Shown one piece after another: positions 11,742 through 23,506 of a stretch of 64,000 bases of DNA. The stretch comes from Balaenoptera acutorostrata. Its lineage: Eukaryota; Chordata; Mammalia; Artiodactyla; Balaenopteridae. Positions within the stretch are counted from its first letter, which is position 1, and each line of letters opens with the position of its first letter. Made by a program: the position numbers and the translations under genes. The notes under the pieces are model-generated. The model ran no database searches. It was not told the origin of the DNA and saw nothing but the letters and a program-made list of their open reading frames with translations. Where the stretch lies: positions 60,175,636-60,239,635 of the forward strand of contig NC_080075.1 in assembly GCF_949987535.1 (NCBI RefSeq). Reading direction: 5' to 3'.

Positions 11742-11823
11742 TAGTGAGAGGCCCGCGCACCGCAATGAAGAGTGACCCCCGCTAGTGAGAGGCCCGTGCA
11801 CCGCGATGAAGAATGGCCCCCGC
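11742..11823 (+). repeat. 41-bp tandem duplication in SINE body
   Basis: Two adjacent 41-bp units, 11742-11782 and 11783-11823, each starting TAGTGAGAGGCCCG and ending CCCCCGC, with four differences between them. Confidence 0.9.
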
Positions 11824-11936
11824 TCGCCACAACTAGAGAAAGCCCTCGCACAGAAACGAAGACTCAACACAGCCAAAAATAAATAAATAAATAAAGTGTA
11901 AAATTTAAAAAAAAAAAAAAAAAAAAGGGGATCTTG

Positions 11937-14174
11937 TAAAAGCAAAAGAGGAGGTGCCTCTTGTGTCTTGAATATGGGGCATAAAATGATATATGTTGAC
12001 AATCAGAAATGCAGTTGCATCACAGGGCATTTACTTAAGTGAAATTAACTCAAGGGACAGAAACACAAAGGGAAGAGTAATAAGTTAAATACCCTAGTAG
12101 ATTCAGCCAGCAGTTATGCTTAAACCGAGTGTGCCCTGGGGATGACTGTGGGATGGGAAATCTAGCTTTCCTCCTGTTAGTCTCAGTTTTGCCTCTGGAA
12201 GTCTCAACATCTTGTCAGGCTGAAGAGTGGCTCTAGTTCTTCAAAATACATAGTTTTTTAAAAATATCAGACAGATTCTAAATGCAAGCCAATCACCTCA
12301 TCTACCGTTCATTTGAAGAAAAAAACCTCTGTGATCCAGTGCAGGGGAAAACATGGCTTGTCAGAGTTAATTAGAAATATGTTATGTATCTCCCACAAGA
12401 TGCTTGGTTAAATGATTGTGAAGGCTCATTCTGACCATGATTTCCACCTTTTGAGCTGATTCCAAAACCTATTCCTAGGTGACTCTATATACTGATATTC
12501 CAACTGATGGTAGAGGTCCTGAGCAGTTCTCAAGATTTCTTTAAATGTCACAGGGTAGACAGCTGCTGTAAATGAAGAAACTGTGTCAACCGGAAGGACC
12601 AACATCTTTTCAGTACTTTATTGCTAATAAAATTCCTTACAGTATATGCCAGAACCATGATGCTGCAACACTGCATTTGAGAACTAGTGTCATGGTAGAG
12701 ATATGCTGCCACTTCTTTCTCTCCATTGAATTCATGCCTACTTTTTAAGCTTCAAACTTTGGGAAATTCTAAAAGGAAGACATTAATGTTAACATTGATA
12801 TCGAGGGAAAATCAATTATGAGAAAACAACCTGAAGAATGGTGTTCATTTAAGTGACAATTACATTAGTCAATTCATGAAGGGAATTCTATGAAGGAATA
12901 TCCTGTGTCAATGTGAAATGTTGTAAGTAACATTTTGACATTAGAAGAGATCCTGTATGTCAAGATTTAAAACCTTTTAGAGTTATAGAAGCTGACCTTT
13001 GAATTTTGAAATATTTCTTATTCCTGTAAAATTCTGGACACTTCTAAGCCAAATACAACATAGCTATAAAATTGCTATAAAAATAATTACTAATACAGTG
13101 GAATGCAATGAATGCATGAAAACATGAGAGTTCAAGGAACTTTGATTGTGTGTGACAGTAGGAAATTTATTCAGTTTCAGAAAGTCCTGGATGTTATTTG
13201 ATAACTTCAATATTTATTATTTATAAAGCATCAGATGTCTTTGAGAGTCATCATTGTGGAGCAGAGGGTAAGACCAAATGGTTTAGTTGTTCTGAAAAAG
13301 TTTACTTTCAAGATTTACATAAAATATTTCTCCTTATATTTTTCTCATTTATATGAATATGTTAACCTGTAAAGTAAAATGACTTTACTAGATTCATCTA
13401 TAATGTAATATTATACTCCTTATTGTTAGTAAGTGATGCCAGCTAGCCACACACAAAGGATATCTCTATGTCTGATGTCATTGGTACTCAATTTTCAGGC
13501 CAGCAGAGAGAGACTTTATCTGTTGACTTTGAAAATTAAAGACAAATCCAAGTACAGCAGCATAAAGATATTCCTCTACATAAAGATTGGAAATTCTAAC
13601 TAATGCAACTAATTCTAATTAATGCAAAACACTTTTTTAAAAATCCAAAATGGTAGCAACAACAACAGAACTCCTGGTCCTCCAAACTGCTGTCCAAACC
13701 ATTAGGTCTCTTAAGACTCAGGTGAATAAAAAATCTTCAAGGGAAAAATAATTACCAGAGTATCAATAAAACCACAATGGTCATTATTGTCCCTACTGAA
13801 AGGACATACTGGGGACTGAAATTATATAGTTGTAGAAGACAAGGTCCTCTGGGAAGACATCTTAAGAAGGCTTTTAATAGAAATCAATAGCCCACTGTGG
13901 CAATGTTCTTTTTGATATTGTGTTATTACACAGTTCAGTTTTCAACTGAAAAAGCTTTCCTGGAACACTCTAAAATAAAGGGAAAATTACTTTTTTTCAA
14001 CTTAAAAAATGTTTGCTTCATATTAGGCCTTTGGGAATCTTCAAAAGACCATATTTTATTTAATGAATGATTAATTACCACACCGTCTATGTAATACAAC
14101 TAAGTGATATTCTTACAAGCTGATTGTGGTTGTGCCTTTTATAAATAGTTGGGAAATATACCAGAAGTACTGGA
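11937..14174. other. unclassified non-coding sequence
   Basis: About 2.2 kb with no supported gene. It includes a near-tandem pair at 13592-13628 with 19-bp period (AATTCTAACTAATGCAACT, then a diverged copy). I recognise no interspersed repeat family. Confidence 0.55.
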
Positions 14175-14641
14175 TTTTTTTAAAATTAATTTTTATTGGA
14201 GTATAGTTGTTTTACAGTGTTGTGTTAGTTTCTGCTGTACAGCAAAGTGAATCAACTATACGAATATGTATATCCCCTCTCTTTGGATTTCCTTCCCATT
14301 TAGTTCACCACAGAGCATTGAGTAGAGTTCCCTGTGCTACACAGTAGATTCTCATTAGTTATCTATTCTATACATAGTAGTGTATGTATGTCAATCCCAT
14401 TCTCCCAATTCATCGCACCCCTCCTTCCATCCTCCCCCAGTATCCATATGTCCATTCTCTATGTCTGTGTGTCTGTTTCTGCTTTGCAAATAACTTCATC
14501 TGTATCGTTTTTCTAGATTCCACATATAAGTGATACTATATGATATTTGTTTTTCTCTTTCTGATTTACTTCACTCTGTATGACAGACTCTAGGTCCATC
14601 CACCTCACTACAAATAACTCAATTTCGTTTCTTTTTATGAC

Positions 14642-17600
14642 TCAGTAATATTCCATTGTATGTATGTACCACTTCTTCTTTATCCATTCTTCTGTTGATG
14701 GACACTTAGGTTGCTTCCATGTCCTGGCTATTGTAAATAGAGCTGCAATGAACATTGTGGTACATGACTCTTTTTGAATTATGGTTTTCTCAGGGTATAT
14801 GCCCAGTAGTGGGATTGCTGGGTCCTCTGGTAGTTCTATTTTTAGTTTTTTAAGGAACCTCCATACTGTTCCCCATAGTGGCTGTATCGATTTAAATTCC
14901 CACCAACAGTGCAAGAGGGTTCGCTTTTCTCCACACCCTCTCCAGCATTTATTGTTTGTAGATTTTTTGATAATGGCCATTCTGACTGGTGTGAGGTGAT
15001 ACCTCATTGTAGTTTTGATTTGCATTTCTCTAATGATTAGCAATGTTGAGCATTCTTTCATGTGTTTGTTGGCAGTCTGTATATCTTCTTTGGAGAAATG
15101 TCAATTTACGTCATCTGCCCATTTTTGTATTGGGTTGTTTGTTTTTTTGATATTGAGCTGCATGAGCTGCTTGTAAATTTTGGAGATGAATACTTTGTCA
15201 GTTGCTTCATTTGCAAATATTTTCTCCCATTCTGAGGGTGGTCTTTTCATCTTGTTTATGGTTTCCTTTGCTGTGCAGAAGCTTTTAAGTTTCATTAGGT
15301 CCCATTTGTTTATTTTTGTTTTTATTTCCATTTCTCTAGGAGGTGGGTCAAAAAGGATCTTGCTGTGATTTATGTCATAGAGTGTTCTGCCTATGTTTCC
15401 CTCTAAGAGTTTGATAGTGTCTGACCTTACATTTAGGTCTTTAATGCATTTTGAGTTTATTTTTGTGTATGGTGTTGGGGAGTGTTCTAATTTCATTGTT
15501 TTACATGTAGCTGTCCAGTTTTCCCAGCACCACTTATTGAAGAGGCTGTCCTTTCTCCAGTGTATACTCTTGCCTCCTTTATCAAAGATGAGGTGACCAT
15601 ATGTGCGTGGGTTTATCTCTGGGCTTTCTATCCTGTTCCACTGATCTATATTTCTGTTTTTGTGCCAGTATCATACTGTCTTTATTACTGTAGCTTTGTG
15701 GTATAGTCTGAAGTCAGGGAGCCTGATTCCTTCAGCTCCATTTTTCTTTCTCAAGATTGCTTTGGCTTTTCAGGGTCTCTTGTGTTTCCATATAAATTGT
15801 GAAATTTTTTGTTCTAGTTCTGTGAAAAATGCCAGTGGTAGTTTGATAGGGATTTCATTGAATCTGTAGATTGCTTTGGGTAGTAGAGTCATTTTCACAA
15901 TGTTGATTCTTCCAATCCAAGAACATGGTATATCTCTCCATCTATTTGTATCATCTTTAATTTCTTTCATCAGTGTCTTATAGTTTTCTGCATACAGGTC
16001 TTTTGTCTCCTTAGGTAGGTTTATTCCTAGGTATTTTATTCTTTTTTGTTGCAATGGTAAATGCGAGTGTTTTCTTAATTTCACTTTCAGATTTTTCATC
16101 ATTAGTGTATAGGAATGCTAGAGATTTCTGTGCATTAATTTTGTATCCTGCTACTTTACCAAATTCATTGATTAGCTCTAGTAGTTTTCCGGTACCATCT
16201 TTAGGATTCTGTATGTATAGTATAACGTCATCTGCAAACAGTGACAGCTTTACTTCTTTTCCAATTTGGATTCCTTTTATTTCTTTTTCTTCTCTGATTG
16301 CTGTGGCTAAAACTTCCAAAACTATGTTGAATAATAGTGGTGAGAGTGGGCAACCTTGTCTTGTTCCTGGTCTTAGTGGAAATGGTTTCAGTTTTTCACC
16401 ATTGAGAATGATGTTGGCTGTGGGTTTGTCATATATGGCCTTTATTATGTTGAGGTAAGTTCCCTCTATGCCTACCTTCTGGAGGGTTTTTGTCATAAAT
16501 GAGTGTTGAATTTTGTCGAAAGCTTTCTCTGCATCTATTGAGATGATCGTATGGTTTTTCTCCTTCAATTTGTTAATATGGTATATCACACTGATTGATT
16601 TGCGTATATTGAAGAATCCTTGCAATACTGGGATAAACCCCACTTGATCATGGTGTATGATCCTTTAACTGTGCTGTTGGATTCTGTTTGCTCGTGTTTT
16701 TTTGAGGATTTTTGCATCTATGTTCATCAGTGATATTGGCCTGTAGTTTTCTTTCTTTGTGACATCTTTGTCTGGTTTTGGTATCAGGGTGATGGTGGTC
16801 TCGTAGAATGAGTTAGGGAGTGTTCCTCCCACTGCTATATTTTGGAAGAGTTTGAGAAGGATAGGTGTTAGCTCTTCTCTAAATGTTTGATAGAATTCGC
16901 CTGTGAAGCCATCTGGTCCTGGGCTTTTGTTTGTTGGAAGATTTTTAATCACAGTTTCAATTTCAGTGCTTGTGATTGGTCTGTTCATATTTTCTATTTC
17001 TTCCTGGTTCAGTCTCGGAAGGTTGTGCTCTTCTAAGAATTTGTCCATTTCTTCCAGGTTGTCCATTTTATCCGCATAGAGTTGCCTGTAGTAATCTCTC
17101 ATGATCCTTTGTATTTCTGCAGTGTCAGTTGTTACTTCTCCTTTTTCATTTCTAATTCTATTGATTTGAGTCTTCTCCCTTTTTCTCTTGATGAGTCTGG
17201 CTAATGGTTTATCAATTTTGTTTATCTTCTCAAAGCACCACCTTTTAGTTTTATTGATCTTTGCTATCGTTTCCTTCAATTCTTTTTCTGATCTGATCTT
17301 TTAGATTTTTGTCCTTCTGCTAACTTTGGGGTTTTTTTGTTCTTCGTTCTCTAATTGCTTTAGGTGTAAGGTTAGGTTGTCTATTTGAGATGTTTCTTGT
17401 TTCTTAAGGTAGGATTTTATTGCTATAAACTTCCCTCTTAAAACTGCTTTTGCTGCATCCCATAGGTTTTGGGGCATTGTGTCTTCACTGTCAGTGGTTT
17501 CTAGGTATTTTTTAATTTCCTCTTTGATTTCTTGGTTATTAAGTAGTGTACTGTTTAGCCTCCATGTGTTTGTATTTTTTGCAGATTTTTTCTTGTAATT

Positions 17601-18307
17601 GATATCTAGTCTCATAGCGTTGTGGTCAGAAAAGATACTTGATATGATTTCAATTTTCTTCAATTTACCAAGGCTTGACTTGTGACCCAAGATATGATCT
17701 ATCCTGGAGAATGTTCCATGTGCACTTCAGAAGAAAGTGTATTCTCTTGTTTTTGGATGGAATGTCCTATAAATGTCAATTAAGTCCATCTTGTTTAATG
17801 TATTGTTTAAAGCTTGTGTTTCCTTATTTATTTTCATTTTGGATGATCTGTCCATTGGTGAAAGTGGGGTGTTAAAATCCCCTACTATGATTGTGTTACT
17901 GTTGATTTCCCCTTCTATGGCTGTTAGCATTTGCCTTATGTATTGAGGTGCTCCTATGTTGGGTGCATAAATATTTACAATTGCTATATCTTCTTCTTGG
18001 ATTTATCCGTTGATCATTATGTAGTGTCCTTCTTTGTCTCTTGTAATAGTCTTTGTTTTAAAGTCTATTTTGTCTGATATGAGAATTGCTATCCAGCTTT
18101 CTTTTGATTTCCATTTGCATGCAGTATCTTTTTCCATCCCCTCACTTTCAGTCTGTATGTGTCCATAGGTCTGAAGTGGGTCTCTTGTAGACAGCATGTA
18201 GATGGGTCTTGTTTTTGGATCCATTCAGCCAGTGTATGTCTTTTGGTTGGAGCAATTAATCCATTTACATTTAAGGTAATTATCGATATGTCTGTTCCTA
18301 TTCCCAT
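14642..18307 (-). pseudogene. L1-A ORF2 (endonuclease/reverse transcriptase), frameshifted
   Basis: In L1, ORF2 nicks the target DNA and reverse-transcribes the element at the nick. The start at 18307 gives an endonuclease N-terminus with I-T-L-N-V-N-G-L and C-L-Q-E-T-H-F. The endonuclease S-D-H-N motif is kept at about 17640. The polymerase domain shows [13 protein letters not shown] at about 16330-16370 and the catalytic F-A-D-D at about 16227-16238. The C-terminal part includes the Cys-rich segment ([18 protein letters not shown]) near 14920-14985. The frame is broken several times: a 1-bp deletion near 18091 relative to L1-B, breaks near 17700, 17290, 16650, 16050 and 15500-15770, and a stop at 14642 short of the usual C-terminus. 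Confidence 0.9.
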
Positions 18308-18365
18308 TTTCTTAATGGTTTTGGGTTTGTTATTGTAGGTCTTTTCCTTCTCTTGTGTTTCCTGC

Positions 18366-19227
18366 CTAGAGAAGTTCCTTTAGCATTTGTTGTAAAGCTG
18401 GTTTGGTGGTGCTGAATTCTCTTAGCTTTTGCTTGGCTGTAAAGATTTTAATTTCTCCGTCAAATCTGAATGAGATCCTTGCTGGGTAGAGTAATCTTGG
18501 TTGTAGGTTTTTCCGTTTCATCACTTTAAATATGTCCTGCCACTCCCTTCTGGCTTGCAGTTTCTGCTGAATGATCAGCTGTTAACCTTATGGAGATTCC
18601 CTTGTATGTTATTTGTTATTTTTCCCTTGCTGCTTCTAATATTTTTTCTTTGTATTTAATTGTTGATAGTTTGATTAATATGTGTCTTGGTGTGTTTCTC
18701 CTTGGATTTATCCTGTATGGGACTCTCTGTGCTTCCTGGACTTGATTAACTATTTCCTTACCCATATTAGGGAAGTTTTCAACTATAATCTCTTCAAATA
18801 TTTTCTCAGTCCCTTTCTTTTTCTCTTCTTCTGGGACCCCTATAATTCGAATGTTGGTGCATTTAATATTGTCCTAGAGGTCTCTGAGACTGTCCTCAAG
18901 TTTTTTCATCCTTTTTTCTTTATTCTGCTCTGCAGTAGTTATTTCCACTATTTTATCTTCCAGGTCACTTATCCGTTCTTCTGCCTCAGTTATTCTGCTA
19001 TTGATTTCTTCTAGAGAATTTTTAATTTCATTTATTGTGTTGTTCATGATTGTTTGTTTGCTCTTTAGTTCTTCTAGGTCCTTGTTAAATGATTCTTGTA
19101 TTTTCTCCATTCTATTTCCAAGATTTTGGATCATCTTTACTATCATTATTCTGAATTCTTTTTCAGGTAGACTGCCTATTTCCTCTTCATTTGTTAAGTC
19201 TGGTGGGTTTTTACCTTGCTCCTTCAT
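18366..19227 (-). pseudogene. L1-A ORF1 (RNA-binding protein), broken
   Basis: L1 ORF1 protein is a trimeric RNA chaperone that coats the element's RNA. The start M-K-E-Q-G-K at 19227 follows the L1 pattern. Residues 15-110 form the coiled coil, including I-T-E-A-E-E-R-I-S-D-L-E-D. A stop at 18874 ends the first piece after about 117 residues. The RNA-recognition and C-terminal text continues in degraded form to a TAG at 18366-18368. Only about 58 bp separate ORF1 from ORF2, as is usual for L1. Confidence 0.88.
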
Positions 19228-21298
19228 CTGCTGTGTTTTTCTTTTCTTCTCATTTTGCTTAACTTACTGTGTTTGGGGTCTCCTTTTCGCAGGCTGCAGG
19301 TTCGTAGTTCCCATTGTGTTTGGTGTCTGTCCCCAGTGGCTAAGGTTGGTTCAGTGGGTTGTGTAGGCTTCTTGGTGGAGGGGACTAGTGCCTGTGTTCT
19401 GGTGGATGAAGCTGGATCTTGTCTTTCTGATGGACAGGTCCATGTCTGGTGGTGTGTTTTGGGGTGTCTGTGACTTTAATATGATTTTAGGCAGCCTCTC
19501 TGCTAATGGGTGGGGTTGTGTTCCTGACTTGTTAGTTTTTGTAATAAGGTGTCCAGCACTGTAGCTTGCTGGTCGTTGAGTGGAGCTGGGTCTTGATGTT
19601 GAGACGGAGATCTCTGGGAGATTTTCACCGTTTGATATTATGTGGAGCTGGGAGGTCTCTGGTGGACCAATGTCATGAACTTGGCTCTCCCACCACAGAG
19701 GCACAGCCCTGACTCCTGGCTGGAGCATGAAGAGCCTGTTATCCACACGGCTCAGAATAAGAGGGAGAAAGAAAGAAAGAAAGAAAAAGATAAAATAAAA
19801 TAAGTTAAAATAAATGTTATTAAAATAAAAAACAAAAAATAATTTAAAAAGTTTTCTAAGTAATTAAAAAGCAAGCAAGAAAGAAGAAAACAACCAAACC
19901 AAAAAACAAATCCACCAATGATAACAAGCGCTGAAAACTATACTAGAAAAAATAAAAAAAAGGACAGACAGAAACCTAGGACAAATGGTAAAAGCAAAGC
20001 TATACAGACAAAATCACATTCAGAAGCATACGCATACACCTCAGAAAAAGAGAAAAAGGGAAAAAAATATTATATATCGTTGCTCCCAAAGTCCACCTCC
20101 TCAATTTGGGATGATTCCTTGTCTATTCAGGTATTCCACAGATGCAGGTACATCAAGTTGACTGTGGAGATTTAATCCACTGCCCCTGAGGCTGCTGGGA
20201 GAAATTTCCCTTTCTCTTCTTTGTTCACACAGCTCCCGGGGTTCAGCTTTGTATTTGGACCCGCCTCTGCATGTACGTCTTCTGAGGGTATCTGTTTCCC
20301 GCCCAGACAGGGCAGGGTTAAAGGAGCGGCTGATTAGGGGGCTATGGCTCACTCAGGCTGGGGGGAGGGAGGGGTACAGATGAGGGGTGAGCCTGCAGGG
20401 GCAGAGGCCGGCGTGACGATGCAGCAGCCTGAGGCGAACTGTGTGTTCTCCCGGGGAAGTTGTCACTGGATCATGGGACCCTGGCCGTGGCCGGCTGCAC
20501 CGGCTCCCGGGAGGGGCGGTGTGGAGAGTGACCTGTGCTCGCACACAGGCTTCTTGGTGGTGACAGCAGCAGCCTTAGCGTCTCATGCCCATCTCTGGGG
20601 TCCACGCTGATAGCCACGGCTCGCACCCGTCTCTGGAGCTCCTTTAAGTGGCGCTCTGAATCCCCCTCTCTTCGTGCACCAGGAAACAAAAAGGCAAGAA
20701 AAGGTCTCTTGCCTCTTTGGCAGCTCCAGACTTTTTCCCGGACTCCCTCCCGGCTAGCTGTGGTGCACTAGCCCCTTCAGGCCGTGTTCACACCTCCAAC
20801 CCCAGTCCTCTCCCTTCGATCCGACCAAAGCCTGAGCCTCAGCTCCCAGCCCCCGCCCGCCCCGGCGGGTGAGCAGACAAGCCTCTCGGGCTGGTGAGCG
20901 CTGCTCGTTGCCGAGCCTCTGTGCGAGAATCTCTCCGCTTTGCCCTCCACACCCCTGTTGCTGCGCTCTCCTCCGTGGCTCCGAAGCTTCCCCCCTCTGC
21001 CACCCGCAGTCTCTGCCCGCAAAGGGGCTTCCTAGTGTGTGGACACCTTTCCTCCTTCACAGCTCCCTCCCACTGGTGCAGGTCCCGTCCTTATTCTCTT
21101 ATCTCTGTTTTTTCTTTTTTCTTTTGCCCTACCCAGGTACGTGGGGAGTTTCTTGCCTTTTAGGAGGTCTGAGGTCTTCTGCCAGCGTTCAGTAGGTGTT
21201 CTGTAGGAGTTGTTGTTCCACATGTAGATTTATTTCTGATGTATTTGTGGGGAGGAAGGTGATCTCCACGTCTTACTCTTCCCATCTTGAGGCTCCTC
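19228..21298 (-). promoter_or_regulatory. L1-A 5' UTR with internal promoter, CpG-rich
   Basis: About 2 kb upstream of ORF1. The part at 20200-21100 is rich in GC and CpG, against the AT-rich surroundings. L1 5' UTRs hold an internal RNA polymerase II promoter. An A-rich simple tract (GAAA units, AAAATAAAATAAG) lies at about 19765-19905. Several open frames of 62-131 codons here on both strands are composition effects. The segment could be mistaken for a CpG-island promoter. Confidence 0.8.
21282..21289 (-). promoter_or_regulatory. YY1-like site at the 5' end of L1-A
   Basis: CAAGATGG on the minus strand lies within about 20 bp of the element's first base. In human L1 a YY1 site at this place sets the transcription start. 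The position match is seen; binding is inferred. Confidence 0.6.
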
Positions 21299-21478
21299 CG
21301 AAGACATAGTTTTAGACAGTCACCTCTGATTTTGTCCTATATCCAGAAATATGTGGAGGCACCCCATTTTTCTGAGACCTTCAGTTCTGTTGCAATTAAT
21401 TGAGCCAGTTATTAACCTTGATAATGATTCCTTTTCATATCTCAGTCTTGGTTAGTCCATTTCAGAAGATGGATGTAT

Positions 21479-21735
21479 CACAACGACTGTAGCATGAAGA
21501 GCATCCACTGAGTGCCAGATGCTTGTCATTAATTATCATGTTTAATATTCACAATAATAGCCCCTTTAAACATGGAATCAACTATTATATCCATAGCACA
21601 AAAAAAGAAAGTAAAGCTCAGGCTGATTAAAATAATGCTCCTAAGGTCACATAGAGCTGATGTGGCTGAATCAAAATTCAAGACCAGTTTAGCTTGACCC
21701 CAAATTCCATGCCCTTTCTGCTACACTGTGGCTGG
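21479..21735 (-). repeat. MIR SINE, reverse orientation
   Basis: The order matches reversed MIR: CACTGAGTGCCAGATGCTTG, TCATGTTTAATATTCACAAT, AGTAAAGCTCAGGCTGATTA, CCTAAGGTCACATAGAGCTG, then GACCCCAAATTCCATGCCCT. This is nearly the full family length. Confidence 0.8.
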
Positions 21736-22084
21736 ATAAGGAACTACCTGGCTGGGATTTTGAAAGAATATCTACCACTTTGATAATTAACCTTGCTTCT
21801 CTTTGATTAAAATCCTTCCAGTAGTATCTCTTGCTTTGTTCAATATCTAAGTAAAACCCGAAACCTAGTCACTGAAACTCTTATGTAACACATAAAGGAG
21901 TAGAAGAAGTATGGGAGCTTCTGAAAGATCAAAGGCCTCTTCTCAAGTGTGGCTCAAAACCAGCCCTAGAGAACTTACAATTGCTTTCCTATCCGTACTC
22001 GCCTATTTTATTTTTTTCCAAAGTATTTATAACTTTCTGACTGGCCACTTATTTTACTTATTTGCTTATTGTCTTTCTCCTGAC
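21736..22084. other. unclassified non-coding sequence
   Basis: No supported gene or repeat; a 61-codon open frame at 21911 has no motif. Confidence 0.55.
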
Positions 22085-22200
22085 TCCAGTATGTAAATTC
22101 CATGGTAATAGGAACTTTGCCTGTTTGGTTTCTTGCTCTATCCCCAGTGTCTAAGTGCCTGGCACCCAACGTATATTTTTGAATGAATAAGTGAGTAAAT
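22085..22200 (+). repeat. L2 3' end fragment
   Basis: GTAAATTCCATGGTAATAGG, GGAACTTTGCCTGTTTGG, ATCCCCAGTGTCTAAGTGCC, and the end TTTTTGAATGAATAAGTGAG follow the classical L2 3' end in order. Confidence 0.75.
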
Positions 22201-22611
22201 CCCTCAATAAGACAGAAAAGCAAATTATGGTGGATATGCATCTCATGAAAAATTAGGGTAGAAGATCCTTTAAAGTACATACATATGCAAAGAGACATAC
22301 TGTCTCTTATTAAATCCAACAAGTAGTTTTCCCACCAGCACTGAAATACTGTAGTTGTATATTTCTTTCATTGGACTTGCTTTGCTAAAAGTGTAGTTAC
22401 CACATTATACTGAAAATGCTTATCTTTTAAAACTGGGATTACAATAATCACAGAATGTCTCTAGTTGAACACAGATAAATGAAATATCCCACTAGTGCTA
22501 TAAGGAGAAACGCTTCTTTCTAATTCAGCTAGACATCAATACCAAGTGGTAAAATTCCTCTGCCTGTAACAGAGTGAAATAGAGTGAAGATCCCTGATTT
22601 TCTTTTTAATT
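22201..22611. other. unclassified non-coding sequence
   Basis: No supported gene or repeat. Confidence 0.55.
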
Positions 22612-23260
22612 TTAAATACAGTTTTATTTGACATTCATTTTTCACTTATAATACAGTACTTAAAAGTGCAATGTTATTTCCTTTCCCTGTACACACATTC
22701 CATGTTCAAGTAAATAACTGGGCTTTCTTGATACTATAGGAAGGCATGAAATCTGGATTTATTTAAAATCTAGTCTTCCATCTAAAGTACCACTTCGTGT
22801 TCCACTGGAATGCCTGTAGCTCTGAGTAAAGTCTGGGAGTTGATGGCAATGCCGTCTTGCATCTGTCAGAGCTGGGAGGGTGGCACTGGCATGATACTTC
22901 TTTTGTGGTCACTGGGGAATGGCACTGCTCTAATCATTCCTAGTTCAGCTAAAGGTCAGGATACATGTGGGAATTTTTTTTTTTAAAGAATGGTTCCTTG
23001 GATTTCTGTGCATATTTGGATTTCTCTTGTGGCTTTGGTCTTCCATTGCCAGCTTGGTTTTCTCTGCTGTCCTAGTATCTTTGGTCTGGCAGTGACCAGA
23101 TTGTCTCAGTTCATTGTCAGTTTGGACTTTGTGTATGACACCTGTTTGGCTTGGAATCCAAGCGAGATATTCCAAGAATTACTTGAAGCCTTATGTTCTG
23201 TGTTGTTATCACATCATAATGTACTCAGGCAGATGATGGCTTTTGGCAAATAGAAGGGCT
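22612..23260 (-). pseudogene. possible processed pseudogene, unidentified
   Basis: Read on the minus strand, this segment is less AT-rich than its surroundings and ends in a T-rich stretch on the plus strand, like a decayed poly(A) end. AATAAA-type signals on the minus strand lie near 22625 and 22759. Parts of two frames look protein-like, but stops break them and I cannot match them to a known protein. It could equally be an old untranslated-region copy or unique sequence. The 76-codon and 87-codon open frames on opposite strands at 22945-23253 cannot both be real, and neither shows a motif. Confidence 0.2.
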
Positions 23261-23506
23261 TTTTTATTTGCAGATTGTCCACTCACATATGAATAGAGAA
23301 AGACATTAAAAATCTATGTCTGTCTTAACATTGTCTCACTTATTCCAGGGAGAAATAAACAAGCCAAAGGAACAAATTCACAAACTTTTAGGTACCCTTT
23401 AAAACACTGTCTTTAGTCCTAAATATCTCCAGTGGATTTAAGTAAGGTCCACAGATGCCATGGACATATCTGAAGCATAAATAGGTAAAGTGGGCAGAAG
23501 GAAGTT

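Larger units (their letters stand above)
11572..11923 (+). mobile_element. CHR-type tRNA-derived SINE with target-site duplication
   Basis: Plus-strand copy starting GGGGCTTCCCTGGTGGCGCA, with A and B boxes, a GC-rich body, the conserved 3' part (ACAACTAGAGAAAGCCC, then AAAAATAAATAAATAAATAA) and a poly(A) tail. It is flanked by AAAGGAGATCTTG at 11559-11571 and AAAGGGGATCTTG at 11924-11936, a 13-bp target-site duplication with one mismatch. The body has a 41-bp tandem duplication. Open frames on either strand in this element are not genes. Confidence 0.93.
14175..21298 (-). mobile_element. L1-A: nearly full-length LINE-1, decayed
   Basis: A 7.1-kb autonomous-type non-LTR retrotransposon on the minus strand. 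The T run at 14175 is the reversed poly(A) end. The 3' UTR, ORF2, a short spacer, ORF1 and a long GC-rich 5' UTR follow in order, ending in GGAGGAGCCTCAAGATGGGA (minus strand) at 21298. The last motif is the usual start of L1 elements, so the copy seems complete at its 5' end. Both ORFs carry frameshifts and stops. I found no clear target-site duplication. Of the L1 copies here it is the longest and the least damaged in its domain order. Confidence 0.93.

Noticed and set aside
20200..21100. A CpG-rich segment that could be a gene promoter with a first exon
   Set aside because: It is continuous with L1-A ORF1 and ends at the L1 start motif, so it is the L1 5' UTR and not a host promoter.
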